DNA of 64,000 bases from Candidatus Syntrophosphaera thermopropionivorans (lineage in GTDB: Bacteria > Cloacimonadota > Cloacimonadia > Cloacimonadales > Cloacimonadaceae). A program made the translations under genes and the position numbers. Location of the stretch: assembly GCF_004353895.1 (NCBI RefSeq), contig NZ_SMOG01000005.1, positions 1 to 64,000 on the forward strand, given 5' to 3'. This document shows positions 52,608-61,832 of this stretch, one piece after another. Position 1 is the first letter of the stretch; each line of letters opens with the position of its first letter. The notes under the pieces are model-generated. The model saw only the letters and a list, made by a program, of their open reading frames with translations, was not told the DNA's origin and searched no databases.

Positions 52608-53514
52608 TAGAGATAAGATAACCGGAAAAACCGTTAATCTTGGTCTGTTCTGCAATGTAGGATTAGCCATTATAAAATCTATAGTGGGAATTATTGGTCA
52701 TTCTCAAGCATTATTAGCCGATGGTATCAATTCCACTTCTGATGTGGTATATTATCTTGCAGTAAAGTTCTTTATGCGACAGGCAAATAAACCAGCTGAC
52801 TCTGAACATCCCTATGGACATAGACAATTAGAAAGTATTTCAGCTATAGTGGTTGGAGCTTTTATTCTTACAACGGGTATCGCTATCTTCTGGCAATCCC
52901 TCAATAAAATCTTTGATCTTGTGACTGGAGTAGAACCCTTTCAATCTGCTTCAACCTTTGTGGTATTAATCGCTTTCTTGACTCTGATGCTGAAGATTTA
53001 TTTATATTATTATACTAAGAAGAACTTTACCTTAACTAAAAACCCTACCCTTCTCGCCTTAGCTAAAGACCATTTAAATGATATTATGGCTTCTGGAGCA
53101 GTGATAGTTGGTGTAATAATGGCTAAATTTGGAATCTTATGGATGGACCCTGCTGCTGGTGCAATTGTAGCAATATTTATTGTTCGTACAGGAATTTCTA
53201 TCATTTTCCAATCTGCTTCAGAGCTTATGGATGCGGTTCCAGACAAAGAATTTGGAAATATAGTGAGAGAATTAACCTTGTCTGTGGAAGGAGTGCGAGA
53301 TATTGAAGACTTAGGAGTTCATAGATTTGGTCCTTCATATACTATTGAGATGATTATCGGAGTAGATGGAAATATCACTGTGGATGAAGGGAATAAAATT
53401 TCACATAAGGTTGAAGAAAGGCTTATGAATCATTTCCATGATAGTCTTAGGAGGGTAACCATACATTTTCATCCAGCTTCCTCAAATAAGGGTCCATTTT
53501 TCAAAGTATCTTGA
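52600..53514 (+). CDS. Cation diffusion facilitator (CDF) transporter
   Basis: The 304-aa inner-membrane transporter exports divalent cations (Zn, Fe, Mn or Co) against protons. Motifs are ALLADGINSTSDVVYYLAV in the second membrane segment, HPYGHRQLESISAI, AKDHLNDIMASGAV in the fifth, and a C-terminal cytoplasmic metal-binding domain ending VTIHFHPAS. It overlaps the P-loop gene by 8 bp, so it is coupled to the lysine operon. Cobalamin-dependent lysine mutases give a possible cobalt link, but this is speculative. Confidence 0.93.
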   Translation: MSDRDKITGKTVNLGLFCNVGLAIIKSIVGIIGHSQALLADGINSTSDVVYYLAVKFFMRQANKPADSEHPYGHRQLESISAIVVGAFILTTGIAIFWQSLNKIFDLVTGVEPFQSASTFVVLIAFLTLMLKIYLYYYTKKNFTLTKNPTLLALAKDHLNDIMASGAVIVGVIMAKFGILWMDPAAGAIVAIFIVRTGISIIFQSASELMDAVPDKEFGNIVRELTLSVEGVRDIEDLGVHRFGPSYTIEMIIGVDGNITVDEGNKISHKVEERLMNHFHDSLRRVTIHFHPASSNKGPFFKVS

Positions 53515-53653
53515 TTCATAGCTTTCACAGGAATAATGACCAATAATAAAGATAGCATATTTAAATGATATCACTACATCCGACATGTATAACATTTATG
53601 GGAAATAATCTTATTTTAACTGGACTTCTTTTTTTTTGAGGTGTATAAACTAA

Positions 53654-54865
53654 ATGAATAAGTCCAGAGAAGAGCAACCAAACCGTAAAAAAAAGCTATT
53701 ACTAATAACAGATTTATATCCTCATCGTTATAATCCCGTATGTGGTGTTTTTGTAAAAGAACATGCAAATGAATTATCAAAATATTATCAGATTAAAGTA
53801 ATTGCAACATCTTTTCCTTATCCCCTGAAAACTGAGCATAAACAAGAGAAAGATATTGAGATTACTCATATTTTCTTTCCTTCAATAAAATCAATATTTG
53901 TTACTTCTTTTATCACATATCCCCTATTTGCTTTGCCTAAAGTTAAGAACATTATAAAATCTTGGAATCCTGATATAATACAGGTTCACGATTATCATCA
54001 TATCCCAGAGCTTTTCTGGTTAAAGACCTGGCTGGATCATACTAACTTTCATATTTACTTATATCTTCATAATATTCGCTCTCATCCTGATAGATTAAAA
54101 GGTAACCGTCTCATCCCCTTTTATCGGAAAACTTTATCAAAAGCCTTTCGTAACTGGGATCATATCTTTACTGTTAATCCTCGCTTAAAAAATTGGATTC
54201 TTCCCTATATACCAGAGAATAAAATCACAGTAACAGGAAATGGAATATCTCCAACTCCACCCATTCAACCAGAAGAACTTTTATTTATCCGAAATCTCTG
54301 TATTCCTGATGCTTATAAGATTATTTCTGTAGGGAATCTTTTGGAAGCTAAAGGTTTTGGTTATCTTATTTTAGCAGTCTATAAACTTCTCCAGAAAGGT
54401 TTAAATATACAGTTAGTTATAGTTGGAGAAGGTAAAGACCATCAAAGATTAACAGAACTAATACAAAATTTAAATTTATCTGACAGAGTATTATTAACTG
54501 GTGCTATTGAAAATAGCATTCTGAGAAATATATATCCACTTTTTGATCTTTTCGTCCTTGCAAGCTATAGTGAAACATTTGGTATTGTCTTCTTAGAAGC
54601 AATGTATGCAAGCTTACCTGTAATCGGTATCAAAGGAGAAGGAATATATGGACTATTTGAAGAGGATAAAGAGGCTCTATATGCAGAACCTCGTAACAGT
54701 GAAGACCTTGCAAATAAAATAGAATGGCTCATAACTCATCCTGAAAAAGCAGCAGCTATTGCCAAGGCTGGACAACAAAAAGTAAGGGAACAATTTATGT
54801 TATCAGATCTTATAAAAAAAGTTAGAGAAGTATATGAACAATCAAAAGTTATTAATGATTATTAA
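53654..54865 (+). CDS. GT4-family glycosyltransferase
   Basis: The 403-aa cytoplasmic or membrane-associated enzyme has a GT-B fold. The N-terminal LLLITDLYPHRYNPVCGVFVKEHA matches the nucleotide-sugar GT4 opening. The C-terminal EX7E-type catalytic region is ASYSETFGIVFLEAMYASLPVIG. Donor and acceptor are unknown; surface polysaccharide synthesis is likely. Its last codons overlap the start of the next glycosyltransferase by about 30 bp. Confidence 0.9.
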   Translation: MNKSREEQPNRKKKLLLITDLYPHRYNPVCGVFVKEHANELSKYYQIKVIATSFPYPLKTEHKQEKDIEITHIFFPSIKSIFVTSFITYPLFALPKVKNIIKSWNPDIIQVHDYHHIPELFWLKTWLDHTNFHIYLYLHNIRSHPDRLKGNRLIPFYRKTLSKAFRNWDHIFTVNPRLKNWILPYIPENKITVTGNGISPTPPIQPEELLFIRNLCIPDAYKIISVGNLLEAKGFGYLILAVYKLLQKGLNIQLVIVGEGKDHQRLTELIQNLNLSDRVLLTGAIENSILRNIYPLFDLFVLASYSETFGIVFLEAMYASLPVIGIKGEGIYGLFEEDKEALYAEPRNSEDLANKIEWLITHPEKAAAIAKAGQQKVREQFMLSDLIKKVREVYEQSKVINDY

Positions 54866-55993
54866 TAGTTTTCCCCCAAGTGGTGGCAGTGGTGTTCAAA
54901 GACCCCTAAAATTTCTGAAATATAGCTGTCACGCGGGTTGGGAAGTACATGCAATAGTTCCTAAAAAACCGACTAATACTATTATAGACTATAGTCTTTT
55001 AGCGGAAATACCAGCAGAAGCTCATATCCACAAAGTTAGAGGGTTGGGCATCAAAACACCTGAATATGCTAAAATTACCAGTACTTGCTTTGAAGAAACT
55101 ACTCCCCAAAATCCTATTGAAAGACAGTTTTGGCGTCTAATAAAATTCTTTAACGATCTTCTTTTCCCGATAGATAAACAAATCGGCTGGGTCCCTTTTG
55201 CTACACATAAAGCTATCCAGCTAATAAAAAAGCATAATATCAAAAATGTCTATATAACAGCTTCTCCCTATTCTTCTTTTTTGACCGGTATTCATCTCAA
55301 GAAGAAATTCGGTAATAAAATTTTCTGGATTGCTGATTACCGTGATCCCTGGCAATTTGCAATTTATATGAAGAAAAAAATCCTTCCTTTCAGACAAAGA
55401 TATATTGAAAAAATGGATGAAAAAGTTTTAACAACTTGTGATATGGCAGTTTTTGTATCAGATTCAGACCGAAATAATTATACCCAAAAATATCCTTGGT
55501 TAGAATCAAAATCGTGCACTATCACCAATGGTTATGATGAGGAAGATTTTAAGGATGTCAACCCGGTTAAATTTTCTTATCCTACTCTCTTTTATTAGAG
55601 AAAATCAAACAAACCGGATTTGATTTCTATTCTTATGAGGGTTATAAACCACATAAAGAAGCATTAAATTATATTTGTAGTGTTGATATTAATTTAGTTA
55701 TGAGAGAGAATAATGAGGAATCCCAAAAAGTTCTACCTGGCAAAATCTTTGAACTATTAAGAGACGGAAGACCCATTCTTTCAGTTGGACCTCAACGCTC
55801 AGTTATATCAGATTTAGTTAATTAAACTCAAACTGGTGTTCATGCCTATATAGAAGATCCTCAAGCTATTGCAGAAGCCTTACGGATCTGCTATTCTCGT
55901 AGAAATGACCCTCCACCACCTAAGGAAGTTATAGAACAACATTCCAGAGAGTACTTAACCAAAAAACTTCTCTCGCTTTATCCAGATTCCTGA
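54834..55993 (+). pseudogene. Broken GT-B glycosyltransferase
   Basis: The first frame (54834-55598) opens with LLMIINSFPPSGGSGVQRPLKFLKY and includes WIADYRDPW and the start of the C-terminal lobe, then stops at TAG 55596. The same protein resumes in another frame (KIKQTGFDFYSYEGYKPH, LPGKIFELLRDGRPILSVGP). It then meets an in-frame TAA at 55823-55825 (DLVN*TQTGVHAYIEDP), probably once CAA, before a natural end at TGA 55991. Much of the early C-terminal lobe between PTLFY and KIKQ is missing, so a deletion plus a nonsense change inactivated the gene. Codon usage and residue pattern after the break are still coding-like, suggesting recent loss. Confidence 0.85.
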
Positions 55994-56027
55994 AAATACA
56001 TTTCGTTTCTCTGGAGATAAAAAGAAT

Positions 56028-56057
56028 CCCCCCAGAACTTATTAATTCCGGGGGGGT
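56028..56057. terminator. Bidirectional terminator between glycosyltransferase pseudogene and Omp28-like gene
   Basis: A CCCCCC-A-GAA ... TTC-C-GGGGGG stem separates the two converging genes. On the minus strand it is followed by ATTCTTTTTATC, and on the plus strand by TTATCTTATATTTTT, so it can end both transcripts. Confidence 0.75.
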
Positions 56058-56082
56058 TATCTTATATTTTTGGAATATTCTT

Positions 56083-57972
56083 TTATTTAATCATCAGCAA
56101 TTTACCACTAATCCTATCTTTATCCGCTTCTACACGATAATAATAGACTCCGCTATCAACTTTCCTACATTGATTATCTGTACCATCCCAGAAAAGGATA
56201 GCATTTCCTATGGCATCAGTTATTGTATTAAATTGTTTCACTAATTGTCCTTTTACATTGTAAACACTCATAAGCGCAGGTACATTACTTTTGGTTTGAA
56301 TAGAGAAAGAGACATTTCCCATGCAGGGATTAGGATATACACTAACTGAAGTAACAGCAGGAACTGCAGGATCATCAATAGCAGTACCTACTACGATAGT
56401 AACCACATTGGATGGTCCTGATAGCATCATAGGATTGTTAAATAAAGTGCAAACCCAATATTGATGAGTTCCATTAGGCACTCCCACATCCGAAAAACTT
56501 AATATACTGGGATTAGTTATGGTAGAAATGGGTAGTTCATCTCTAAATAACCTATAGCCAACCAGTCCTTTCACATCAAAATAAAGTGGAGGTTCCCAAG
56601 TTAATTGCACAGTATTGGGTGGAATATAGGTACCATGAAGATTTCTTGGAGGTGGAAGTTCCTGGATAGGGATAGTAAAAGCACTCATTACAGGAATACC
56701 ATTCATTCCGTGTTCATCTACAGGCACAACTCTAAAGCCAAGAGGTATATTCAGGTCTTCTTCAGTAGGAGTATAAGTAAGTTGATTAGCTCCTTCAATA
56801 GGGTGGGGTTGACCAATCACTCTGTACCATTGATAAATTGAAGAACCTTCTTCATCACCATCTATATCCGAAAATGTATATGATGCGGTAAGCTGTTGAT
56901 AAATAACTGGAGGACCAGTTATAACCACATTTGTAGCGGTTGGCGCATGGTTTAAAAATCCTGTCCCTGTTAAGGGAATATTAATAACTGGATGATTGTA
57001 AAGATTACTTGTAATCGTTAAAGTTCCAGTATAACTTGTTGCTGCAGTAGGAGTAAAGGTCACATCAACCGTTATGGACTGAGTTCCAGGTATGGTGAAA
57101 TTGGTGATACTACTGCTAAAGACAAAATTATTTATAGAAATAGTCCCAGTTACAGGTTCAGCAAGAAAATTGGTTATCGTTATAGGTACAGTGGAACTTC
57201 CACCAATAAAAGTTTGTGGAAAATCTATGTGGTCAACCGATACAGGATAAGCACCAACTAAGCCAGGAAGAGAATATTTCACACTCTGTAAAATCTCCTT
57301 ACTGGTCATATTCTGAAGGAAGAATACCATTTCACAATTAGCAATATTCCAAGAAGCATCAGGAGTAAATGTTAAATTGATAGTTGTAGATTCTCCGGTA
57401 TTTAAATTAACTGGTGTGCCATTTTGGTCGGGAATCATTAAACGATTGACATTCTCTACTGTAGTTTGATTGAACCATACAAATGGGATATTTGATTCTG
57501 TCAGGACTGCATGCAATTTAATATTTGTATTAGTATCATCCTCAGGTTTAGTAACTGTAACTGTAACCTGGAATTGATTATTAGATTGAGTTCCCACCGC
57601 AGAAATAGTGTAATGTGAAGGAACTTGCATCCGTGCATTTACCTTAGGTAAATAGTTTGAATACATAGAGCTACTATTACTTCCACCTACGGTTGGATTC
57701 AACCCATCAAAGAAAGCAGTAGGAAAACCAGATACACCATAAAAACTATTTCTTGCATTAGAATAGACATTGGCAAAACTATCGCCATTATGATTTTTAA
57801 TTATAGCTACAGGATGACCGTTATTCAAAAGGTCATGGCAACCCATCGCAGCACCAGGGCAATATTGGCACCAGGTGCCTGTAGCAACTTCTACTACGAC
57901 CAAATTTCTTGGTACAGCATATAGAAAAATACCAGCCCATACTATTAAAAATATTGAAAGAAAGCGTTTCAT
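56083..57972 (-). CDS. Secreted Omp28-like thioredoxin-fold protein with T9SS-type sorting domain
   Basis: The 629-aa protein has a signal peptide (FLSIFLIVWAGIFLYAVP). An Omp28-like thioredoxin-fold domain opens EVATGTWCQYCPGAAMGCHD, with a CxxC pair and the cis-Pro-like GVSGFPTAFFDG segment. Beta domains follow: an ASPM/HYDIN-like repeat (FPQTFIGGSSTVPITITNF), an Ig-like segment and a fibronectin III-like segment (PPRNLHGTYIPPNTVQLTWEP). The C-terminal sorting domain starts VYPNPCMGNVSF and contains LFWDGTDNQCRKVDSGVYYY. The role is unknown, with the thioredoxin-like CxxC suggesting redox or metal handling outside the cell. Confidence 0.82.
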   Translation of the reverse strand: MKRFLSIFLIVWAGIFLYAVPRNLVVVEVATGTWCQYCPGAAMGCHDLLNNGHPVAIIKNHNGDSFANVYSNARNSFYGVSGFPTAFFDGLNPTVGGSNSSSMYSNYLPKVNARMQVPSHYTISAVGTQSNNQFQVTVTVTKPEDDTNTNIKLHAVLTESNIPFVWFNQTTVENVNRLMIPDQNGTPVNLNTGESTTINLTFTPDASWNIANCEMVFFLQNMTSKEILQSVKYSLPGLVGAYPVSVDHIDFPQTFIGGSSTVPITITNFLAEPVTGTISINNFVFSSSITNFTIPGTQSITVDVTFTPTAATSYTGTLTITSNLYNHPVINIPLTGTGFLNHAPTATNVVITGPPVIYQQLTASYTFSDIDGDEEGSSIYQWYRVIGQPHPIEGANQLTYTPTEEDLNIPLGFRVVPVDEHGMNGIPVMSAFTIPIQELPPPRNLHGTYIPPNTVQLTWEPPLYFDVKGLVGYRLFRDELPISTITNPSILSFSDVGVPNGTHQYWVCTLFNNPMMLSGPSNVVTIVVGTAIDDPAVPAVTSVSVYPNPCMGNVSFSIQTKSNVPALMSVYNVKGQLVKQFNTITDAIGNAILFWDGTDNQCRKVDSGVYYYRVEADKDRISGKLLMIK

Positions 57973-58039
57973 TGTTCTCTCCTTCCTTTTTGCAAATAAT
58001 TAGAAATCCAATTTGTTTAAATATAGAATCATCTATTTC

Positions 58040-58045
58040 TGTCAA
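58040..58045 (-). promoter_or_regulatory. TTGACA element (putative -35) upstream of Omp28-like gene
   Basis: TTGACA on the minus strand, followed 14 bp later by TATATTTAAAC, 68 bp before the start at 57972. Confidence 0.5.
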
Positions 58046-58064
58046 GTTTATCCTGCGATTTTCT

Positions 58065-58709
58065 TTATAATAAATTTGACTGTATATTCTGGACGAGGTC
58101 TAAAAGTTCTTCTGGCTTCCTCACCAGATAATCTGGATGATGACGAAGTAGATTTTCTTCTGAGTGAAGTCCCCAAGTTACACTAATAATCTTAACTTTG
58201 CTACGATGAGCTGCTTTAATGTCTCTAACTTCATCTCCAATATAAAAAGTGTGGTTTTGATTTAATTTATGTTTTTTTACCTGAGTGCTTATGCTGTTGT
58301 GTTTTCCGAGAATTCCTCTGGTCCCTTCAATCCAATCAAAACAATCAAGATTATTACGCTTTAAAAAGTCATTAATATGTTCTGCATCATTAGAACTAAT
58401 CAAACCTAATATAATTCCCCATTCTTTTAATTTTCTAATTACAGTATCCATTCCGGGACAGGGCAGTAGCTGCGGCATAATTTGTCTATATTCATTTAAG
58501 ACAGTCATTATAGCCTGAGGTAGTTTGGAAAGAGGAAAATGCAATTTTCGGCAGGCTTTGGGTATAGATAGGTCCCTTAAAGTATTAAAAGTTTCCTGAG
58601 AAAGTGGCTCAAAGCCATAACTGGGAGCAAGCTTATTTATTAACTGTAAAATGGCTTCAATAGAATTGGCAACTGTTCCATCAAAATCAAAAATTAAAGC
58701 GAGGTTCAT
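58065..58709 (-). CDS. HAD-superfamily hydrolase, phosphoglycolate-phosphatase-like
   Basis: The 214-aa protein begins MNLALIFDFDGTVANSIEAI (motif I DxDGT). It has motif II in LGLISSNDAEH, the lysine region GILGKHNSI and motif IV YIGDEVRDIKAAHRSKV. An alpha-helical cap lies between. It may hydrolyse phosphoglycolate or another small phosphoester; substrate is not fixed by sequence. It overlaps rsmI by 4 bp. Confidence 0.9.
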   Translation of the reverse strand: MNLALIFDFDGTVANSIEAILQLINKLAPSYGFEPLSQETFNTLRDLSIPKACRKLHFPLSKLPQAIMTVLNEYRQIMPQLLPCPGMDTVIRKLKEWGIILGLISSNDAEHINDFLKRNNLDCFDWIEGTRGILGKHNSISTQVKKHKLNQNHTFYIGDEVRDIKAAHRSKVKIISVTWGLHSEENLLRHHPDYLVRKPEELLDLVQNIQSNLL

Positions 58710-59545
58710 AGATTTCCTCCTTTTAATTTTAGCACCATACTATATGCGCTATTTGCACTTATCCTGAATCTATTCGCTACCATTTGAGCTATTGTTTTTG
58801 AACTTAAACCTTGTCCAAGAAGTTCTTCTATATATTGATTTATTTCAGTCCTATCTATTCCTTCTGAACGCTTATTACCTTCAATAACAATCACAAATTC
58901 ACCCTTTTCTTTGATATTAAAATTCGTGATAATATCCTGAATATTGCCTCTAATAAACTCTTCATATATTTTAGTAATTTCTCGAGCAAGGCATATTCTT
59001 CTATTGTCAATATATTCAGAGAGTTCAGTTAAAGTTCTTTTTATCCTGTGAGGTGCTTCATACAAAATAACAGTGTGTATAGAGTTTTTAATGAGAGTCA
59101 GTTTTTCTTTTCTATGTTTGGTAGTTAGAGGTAAAAATCCTAAAAAGAGAAAACTTTCAGTACTAAAACCAGATGCCGTTAAGGCAGGAATGATAGCAGT
59201 AGCACCAGGTAGTGGGATAATATTTATTTGATGGTCAATAGCTTCTTGAACAAGTAAAGAAGCAGGATCGGAGATTCCTGGACTTCCTGCATCTGAGACA
59301 ACGGCAATATCCTTGCCTTGTTCCAAAAGTTCAAGAATCTCCGGTATACGCTTCTTTTCGTTATATTTATGCAGACTAATAAGTCTACTTGATTTTATCT
59401 GGTAATGCGAGAGAAGTGAACGCGTATTGCGCGTGTCTTCTGCAGCTATAATCTCAACCTTTTGCAGGATTTCCAGTGCTCTCAGGGTTATATCTCTCAA
59501 ATTCCCAATCGGAACTGGAACAAGATAGAGATTGCCTGCTGGCAA
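58706..59545 (-). CDS. rsmI: 16S rRNA (cytidine-1402) 2'-O-methyltransferase
   Basis: The 279-aa enzyme modifies the ribosomal P-site region. It begins MPAGNLYLVPVPIGNLRDITLRALEIL and has VEIIAAEDTRNTRSLLSHY, VSDAGSPGISDPASLLV, PLPGATAIIPALTASGF and VILYEAPHRIKRTL, the RsmI family signatures. The following HAD gene overlaps it by 4 bp. Confidence 0.96.
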   Translation of the reverse strand: MPAGNLYLVPVPIGNLRDITLRALEILQKVEIIAAEDTRNTRSLLSHYQIKSSRLISLHKYNEKKRIPEILELLEQGKDIAVVSDAGSPGISDPASLLVQEAIDHQINIIPLPGATAIIPALTASGFSTESFLFLGFLPLTTKHRKEKLTLIKNSIHTVILYEAPHRIKRTLTELSEYIDNRRICLAREITKIYEEFIRGNIQDIITNFNIKEKGEFVIVIEGNKRSEGIDRTEINQYIEELLGQGLSSKTIAQMVANRFRISANSAYSMVLKLKGGNL

Positions 59546-59554
59546 AGTTACTCC

Positions 59555-60742
59555 TTAAATAAGATTTAATTCTTTCCCAACTTTTTTGAAAGCTGTTATA
59601 GCTTTATCTAAATCTTGTCTATTGTGAGCAGCAGAAAGTTGAACCCGGATGCGAGCTTTGCCTTTGGGAACTACTGGATAAACAAAACCTATAACATAGA
59701 TTCCTTCATCCAGTAACATATCTGCCATCTTCATTGCTAAGGGCTCATCATAAAGCATCACCGGGACAATTGCCGTATTACCTTCTACAATATCAAAACC
59801 TGCTTTGGTCATCTCTTCACGAAAATACTTGGCATTATCCCAAAGTCTATCTCTCAGTTGAGAAGAACCGGATAACATATCTATCACTTTCAGGCTGGCA
59901 CCAATTATAGCTGGAGCAAGAGAGTTGGAGAATAAATAGGGACGACTTTTCTGCCGAAGAGTTTCTATTATTTCTTTACGGCCAGTTGTGAATCCACCAT
60001 TACCACCACCCATAGCTTTACCCAGAGTACTGGTTAAAATATCTACCCGATCCTGAACTCCAAAATATTCCGGAGTTCCACGACCGTTGGGTCCAATATA
60101 ACCTGTGGCATGCGAATCATCAACCATTACTAAGGCATCATATTTATCTGCCAAATCACAAATTTCCGGCAACTTTATCATATCACCATCCATAGAAAAC
60201 ACACCATCAGAGCAAATTAAACGATATTTCATATTCTGAGTTTGTTTCAGAATGTTCTCAAGTTCTTCCATATTGGAATGTTTATAACGAAATCGTTGAG
60301 CTTTGCAAAGACGGACACCATCTATAATAGATGCGTGATTAAGTTCATCCGAAATAATAGCACATTCTTCATCCAGAATCGGTTCAAAAAGACCACCATT
60401 GGCATCAAAACAAGCTGCGTATAAAATAGTGTCTTCAGTGCCTAAAAATTCAGATATCTTGTGCTCTAAATCCTTATGAATTTGCTGAGTTCCACAAATA
60501 AACCGAACAGATGCCAAACCATAACCCCAATCATTCATAATATCCTGAGCTGCCTTAATAACCTCAGGATTATTGGCTAATCCAAGATAGTTATTGGCAC
60601 AGAAATTCAAGACAGTTTGACCGGTGCTGACCCGAATGGAAGCACCCTGAGGTGTAGTTAATATCCGTTCATTCTTATAGAGACCCTTTTCTTTTAGTTC
60701 CTCCAGCATATTTTGTAAATCTGTTTTCATTTTGCCAAACAT
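59555..60742 (-). CDS. kbl: 2-amino-3-ketobutyrate CoA ligase (glycine C-acetyltransferase)
   Basis: The 395-aa PLP enzyme interconverts 2-amino-3-oxobutyrate plus CoA with glycine plus acetyl-CoA in threonine catabolism. It has the alpha-oxoamine synthase core: [56 protein letters not shown] and the PLP lysine in [16 protein letters not shown]. The matching threonine dehydrogenase is not in the window. It lies 9 bp ahead of rsmI and has a TTGACT element about 59 bp upstream. Confidence 0.94.
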   Translation of the reverse strand: MFGKMKTDLQNMLEELKEKGLYKNERILTTPQGASIRVSTGQTVLNFCANNYLGLANNPEVIKAAQDIMNDWGYGLASVRFICGTQQIHKDLEHKISEFLGTEDTILYAACFDANGGLFEPILDEECAIISDELNHASIIDGVRLCKAQRFRYKHSNMEELENILKQTQNMKYRLICSDGVFSMDGDMIKLPEICDLADKYDALVMVDDSHATGYIGPNGRGTPEYFGVQDRVDILTSTLGKAMGGGNGGFTTGRKEIIETLRQKSRPYLFSNSLAPAIIGASLKVIDMLSGSSQLRDRLWDNAKYFREEMTKAGFDIVEGNTAIVPVMLYDEPLAMKMADMLLDEGIYVIGFVYPVVPKGKARIRVQLSAAHNRQDLDKAITAFKKVGKELNLI

Positions 60743-60800
60743 GGCAAACCTCCATTGTTTAGTTTTAATTTTATATTACAATTTTTGAAATTCACTATTC

Positions 60801-60806
60801 AGTCAA
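60801..60806 (-). promoter_or_regulatory. TTGACT element (putative -35) upstream of kbl
   Basis: TTGACT on the minus strand, 59 bp from the kbl start, in the same position as the TTGACA elements of other units. Confidence 0.4.
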
Positions 60807-60944
60807 TAAAAAAGCTAAAACATATCGGACTCAAACGAGCTATTATTGAATTATCTATAGATTAGATACAATTTGCCCTCTCTTAGTAACCTATGGGTAA
60901 TCTCTACTTAGATAACTAATAAGGAATGAGATTTTCTTTTGAGC

Positions 60945-60977
60945 TAGAAAAAAAGCTCCCCAAATCTGGAGAGCTTT
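60945..60977 (-). terminator. Terminator downstream of tRNA-Leu
   Basis: On the minus strand AAAGCTC and its complement GAGCTTT (60952-60958 and 60971-60977) pair across a 12-nt loop that has a further GG/CC pairing. This is followed by TTTTTTTCTAG, ending the tRNA-Leu transcript. Confidence 0.75.
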
Positions 60978-60982
60978 AAGTA

Positions 60983-61071
60983 TGGTGCAGAAGGCGGGAC
61001 TCGAACCCGCACACCCATTACAGGCACAAGATCCTTAGTCTTGCGTGTCTGCCAAGTTCCACCACTTCTGC
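60983..61071 (-). tRNA. tRNA-Leu (AAG)
   Basis: This is an 89-nt class II tRNA with acceptor GCAGAAG/CTTCTGC, a long variable arm, T-arm GCGGGTTCGAGTCCCGC and encoded CCA. The anticodon stem is CAAGA/TCTTG and the loop CTAAGGA, so the anticodon is AAG. A34 would normally be read as inosine after TadA deamination. This is unusual in bacteria, where Leu CUU/CUC codons are normally read by a GAG tRNA. Confidence 0.9.
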
Positions 61072-61077
61072 ATAAAT

Positions 61078-61494
61078 TTATTTCTTTAAATCTTCTGTTG
61101 TTTTCTGAGTTGAAGAAGAACCATCAATTGCTTTGGTCTCAGTCTGTTCATTATTACCTGGTATTGTTGTCACTGACTTATTTGTCTTTGATTCTGTACC
61201 AGCTGGGGCTTTGGAGGTTTCACCAAATTGTTCTTCTAATATCTTAGGAGCTTTTGCCTGATTTGTCTTTGTCACTTGAAAAGCTAGAAAAAGTGATGAA
61301 ATGACAAATAAGACACCTAAAATCTGAGTCCATTTCCTTAAAAATTTGGAAGCTCCACTACCTCCAAATACATTCATTGCTGCTCCACCTAAATTGGCAT
61401 CCAGACCACCTTTTGATGTTTGAGCTAAAATCACAAATACCAGTGCAACACAGATTATGATATGAATGACCAAAGATACAGTATATAAGACCAT
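61078..61494 (-). CDS. secG: Preprotein translocase subunit SecG
   Basis: The 138-aa protein has two membrane segments (LYTVSLVIHIIICVALVFVIL and ILGVLFVISSLFLAFQV) flanking the family loop QTSKGGLDANLGGAAMNVFGGSGASKFLRKW. SecG stimulates Sec translocation. The C-terminal 60 or so residues are a Lys/Thr/Ser-rich low-complexity tail, longer than in most SecG proteins. It is downstream of a TTGACA element and just upstream of tRNA-Leu. Confidence 0.94.
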   Translation of the reverse strand: MVLYTVSLVIHIIICVALVFVILAQTSKGGLDANLGGAAMNVFGGSGASKFLRKWTQILGVLFVISSLFLAFQVTKTNQAKAPKILEEQFGETSKAPAGTESKTNKSVTTIPGNNEQTETKAIDGSSSTQKTTEDLKK

Positions 61495-61558
61495 TCTTTT
61501 TTCCTTTTCTATTTTAAAAAATCCTAATTTTTTTTCTTTATTTTATTTCCTCCATTTT

Positions 61559-61564
61559 TGTCAA
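61559..61564 (-). promoter_or_regulatory. TTGACA element (putative -35) upstream of secG
   Basis: TTGACA lies about 65 bp before the secG start, followed by AAAATGGAGGAAATAAAATA. Confidence 0.5.
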
Positions 61565-61783
61565 TCATAAAATCCTATTTAATTCCTACTACATTTGAAA
61601 TTTCAGTGAGTTAAAAAAAATTATCCATTTAACAGAGATAAGAAAATAAGAGTTTTATATCTTGCCTTATAATATGTGGTAATATGTATTTTATTTTATT
61701 AGTTCTAAAGCACTGAAAAATAACTATAACCTAAATATTTTTAATCTATTTGGAAATCCTTCTAAAAATTCACCATAAAATTA

Positions 61784-61789
61784 TTGACA
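61784..61789 (+). promoter_or_regulatory. TTGACA element (putative -35) upstream of 88-aa ORF
   Basis: TTGACA lies 49 bp before the start at 61833, in very AT-rich surroundings. Confidence 0.4.
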
Positions 61790-61832
61790 ATATTTCTAAA
61801 GAAAATTGAAATGAAAAAATAATGAGGTATTT

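Larger units (their letters stand above)
61495..61832. other. AT-rich intergenic region between divergent genes
   Basis: The 338 bp between secG and the 88-aa ORF hold two TTGACA elements, one on each strand (61559-61564 minus and 61784-61789 plus), and no gene. No repeat or stable hairpin stands out. Confidence 0.6.
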
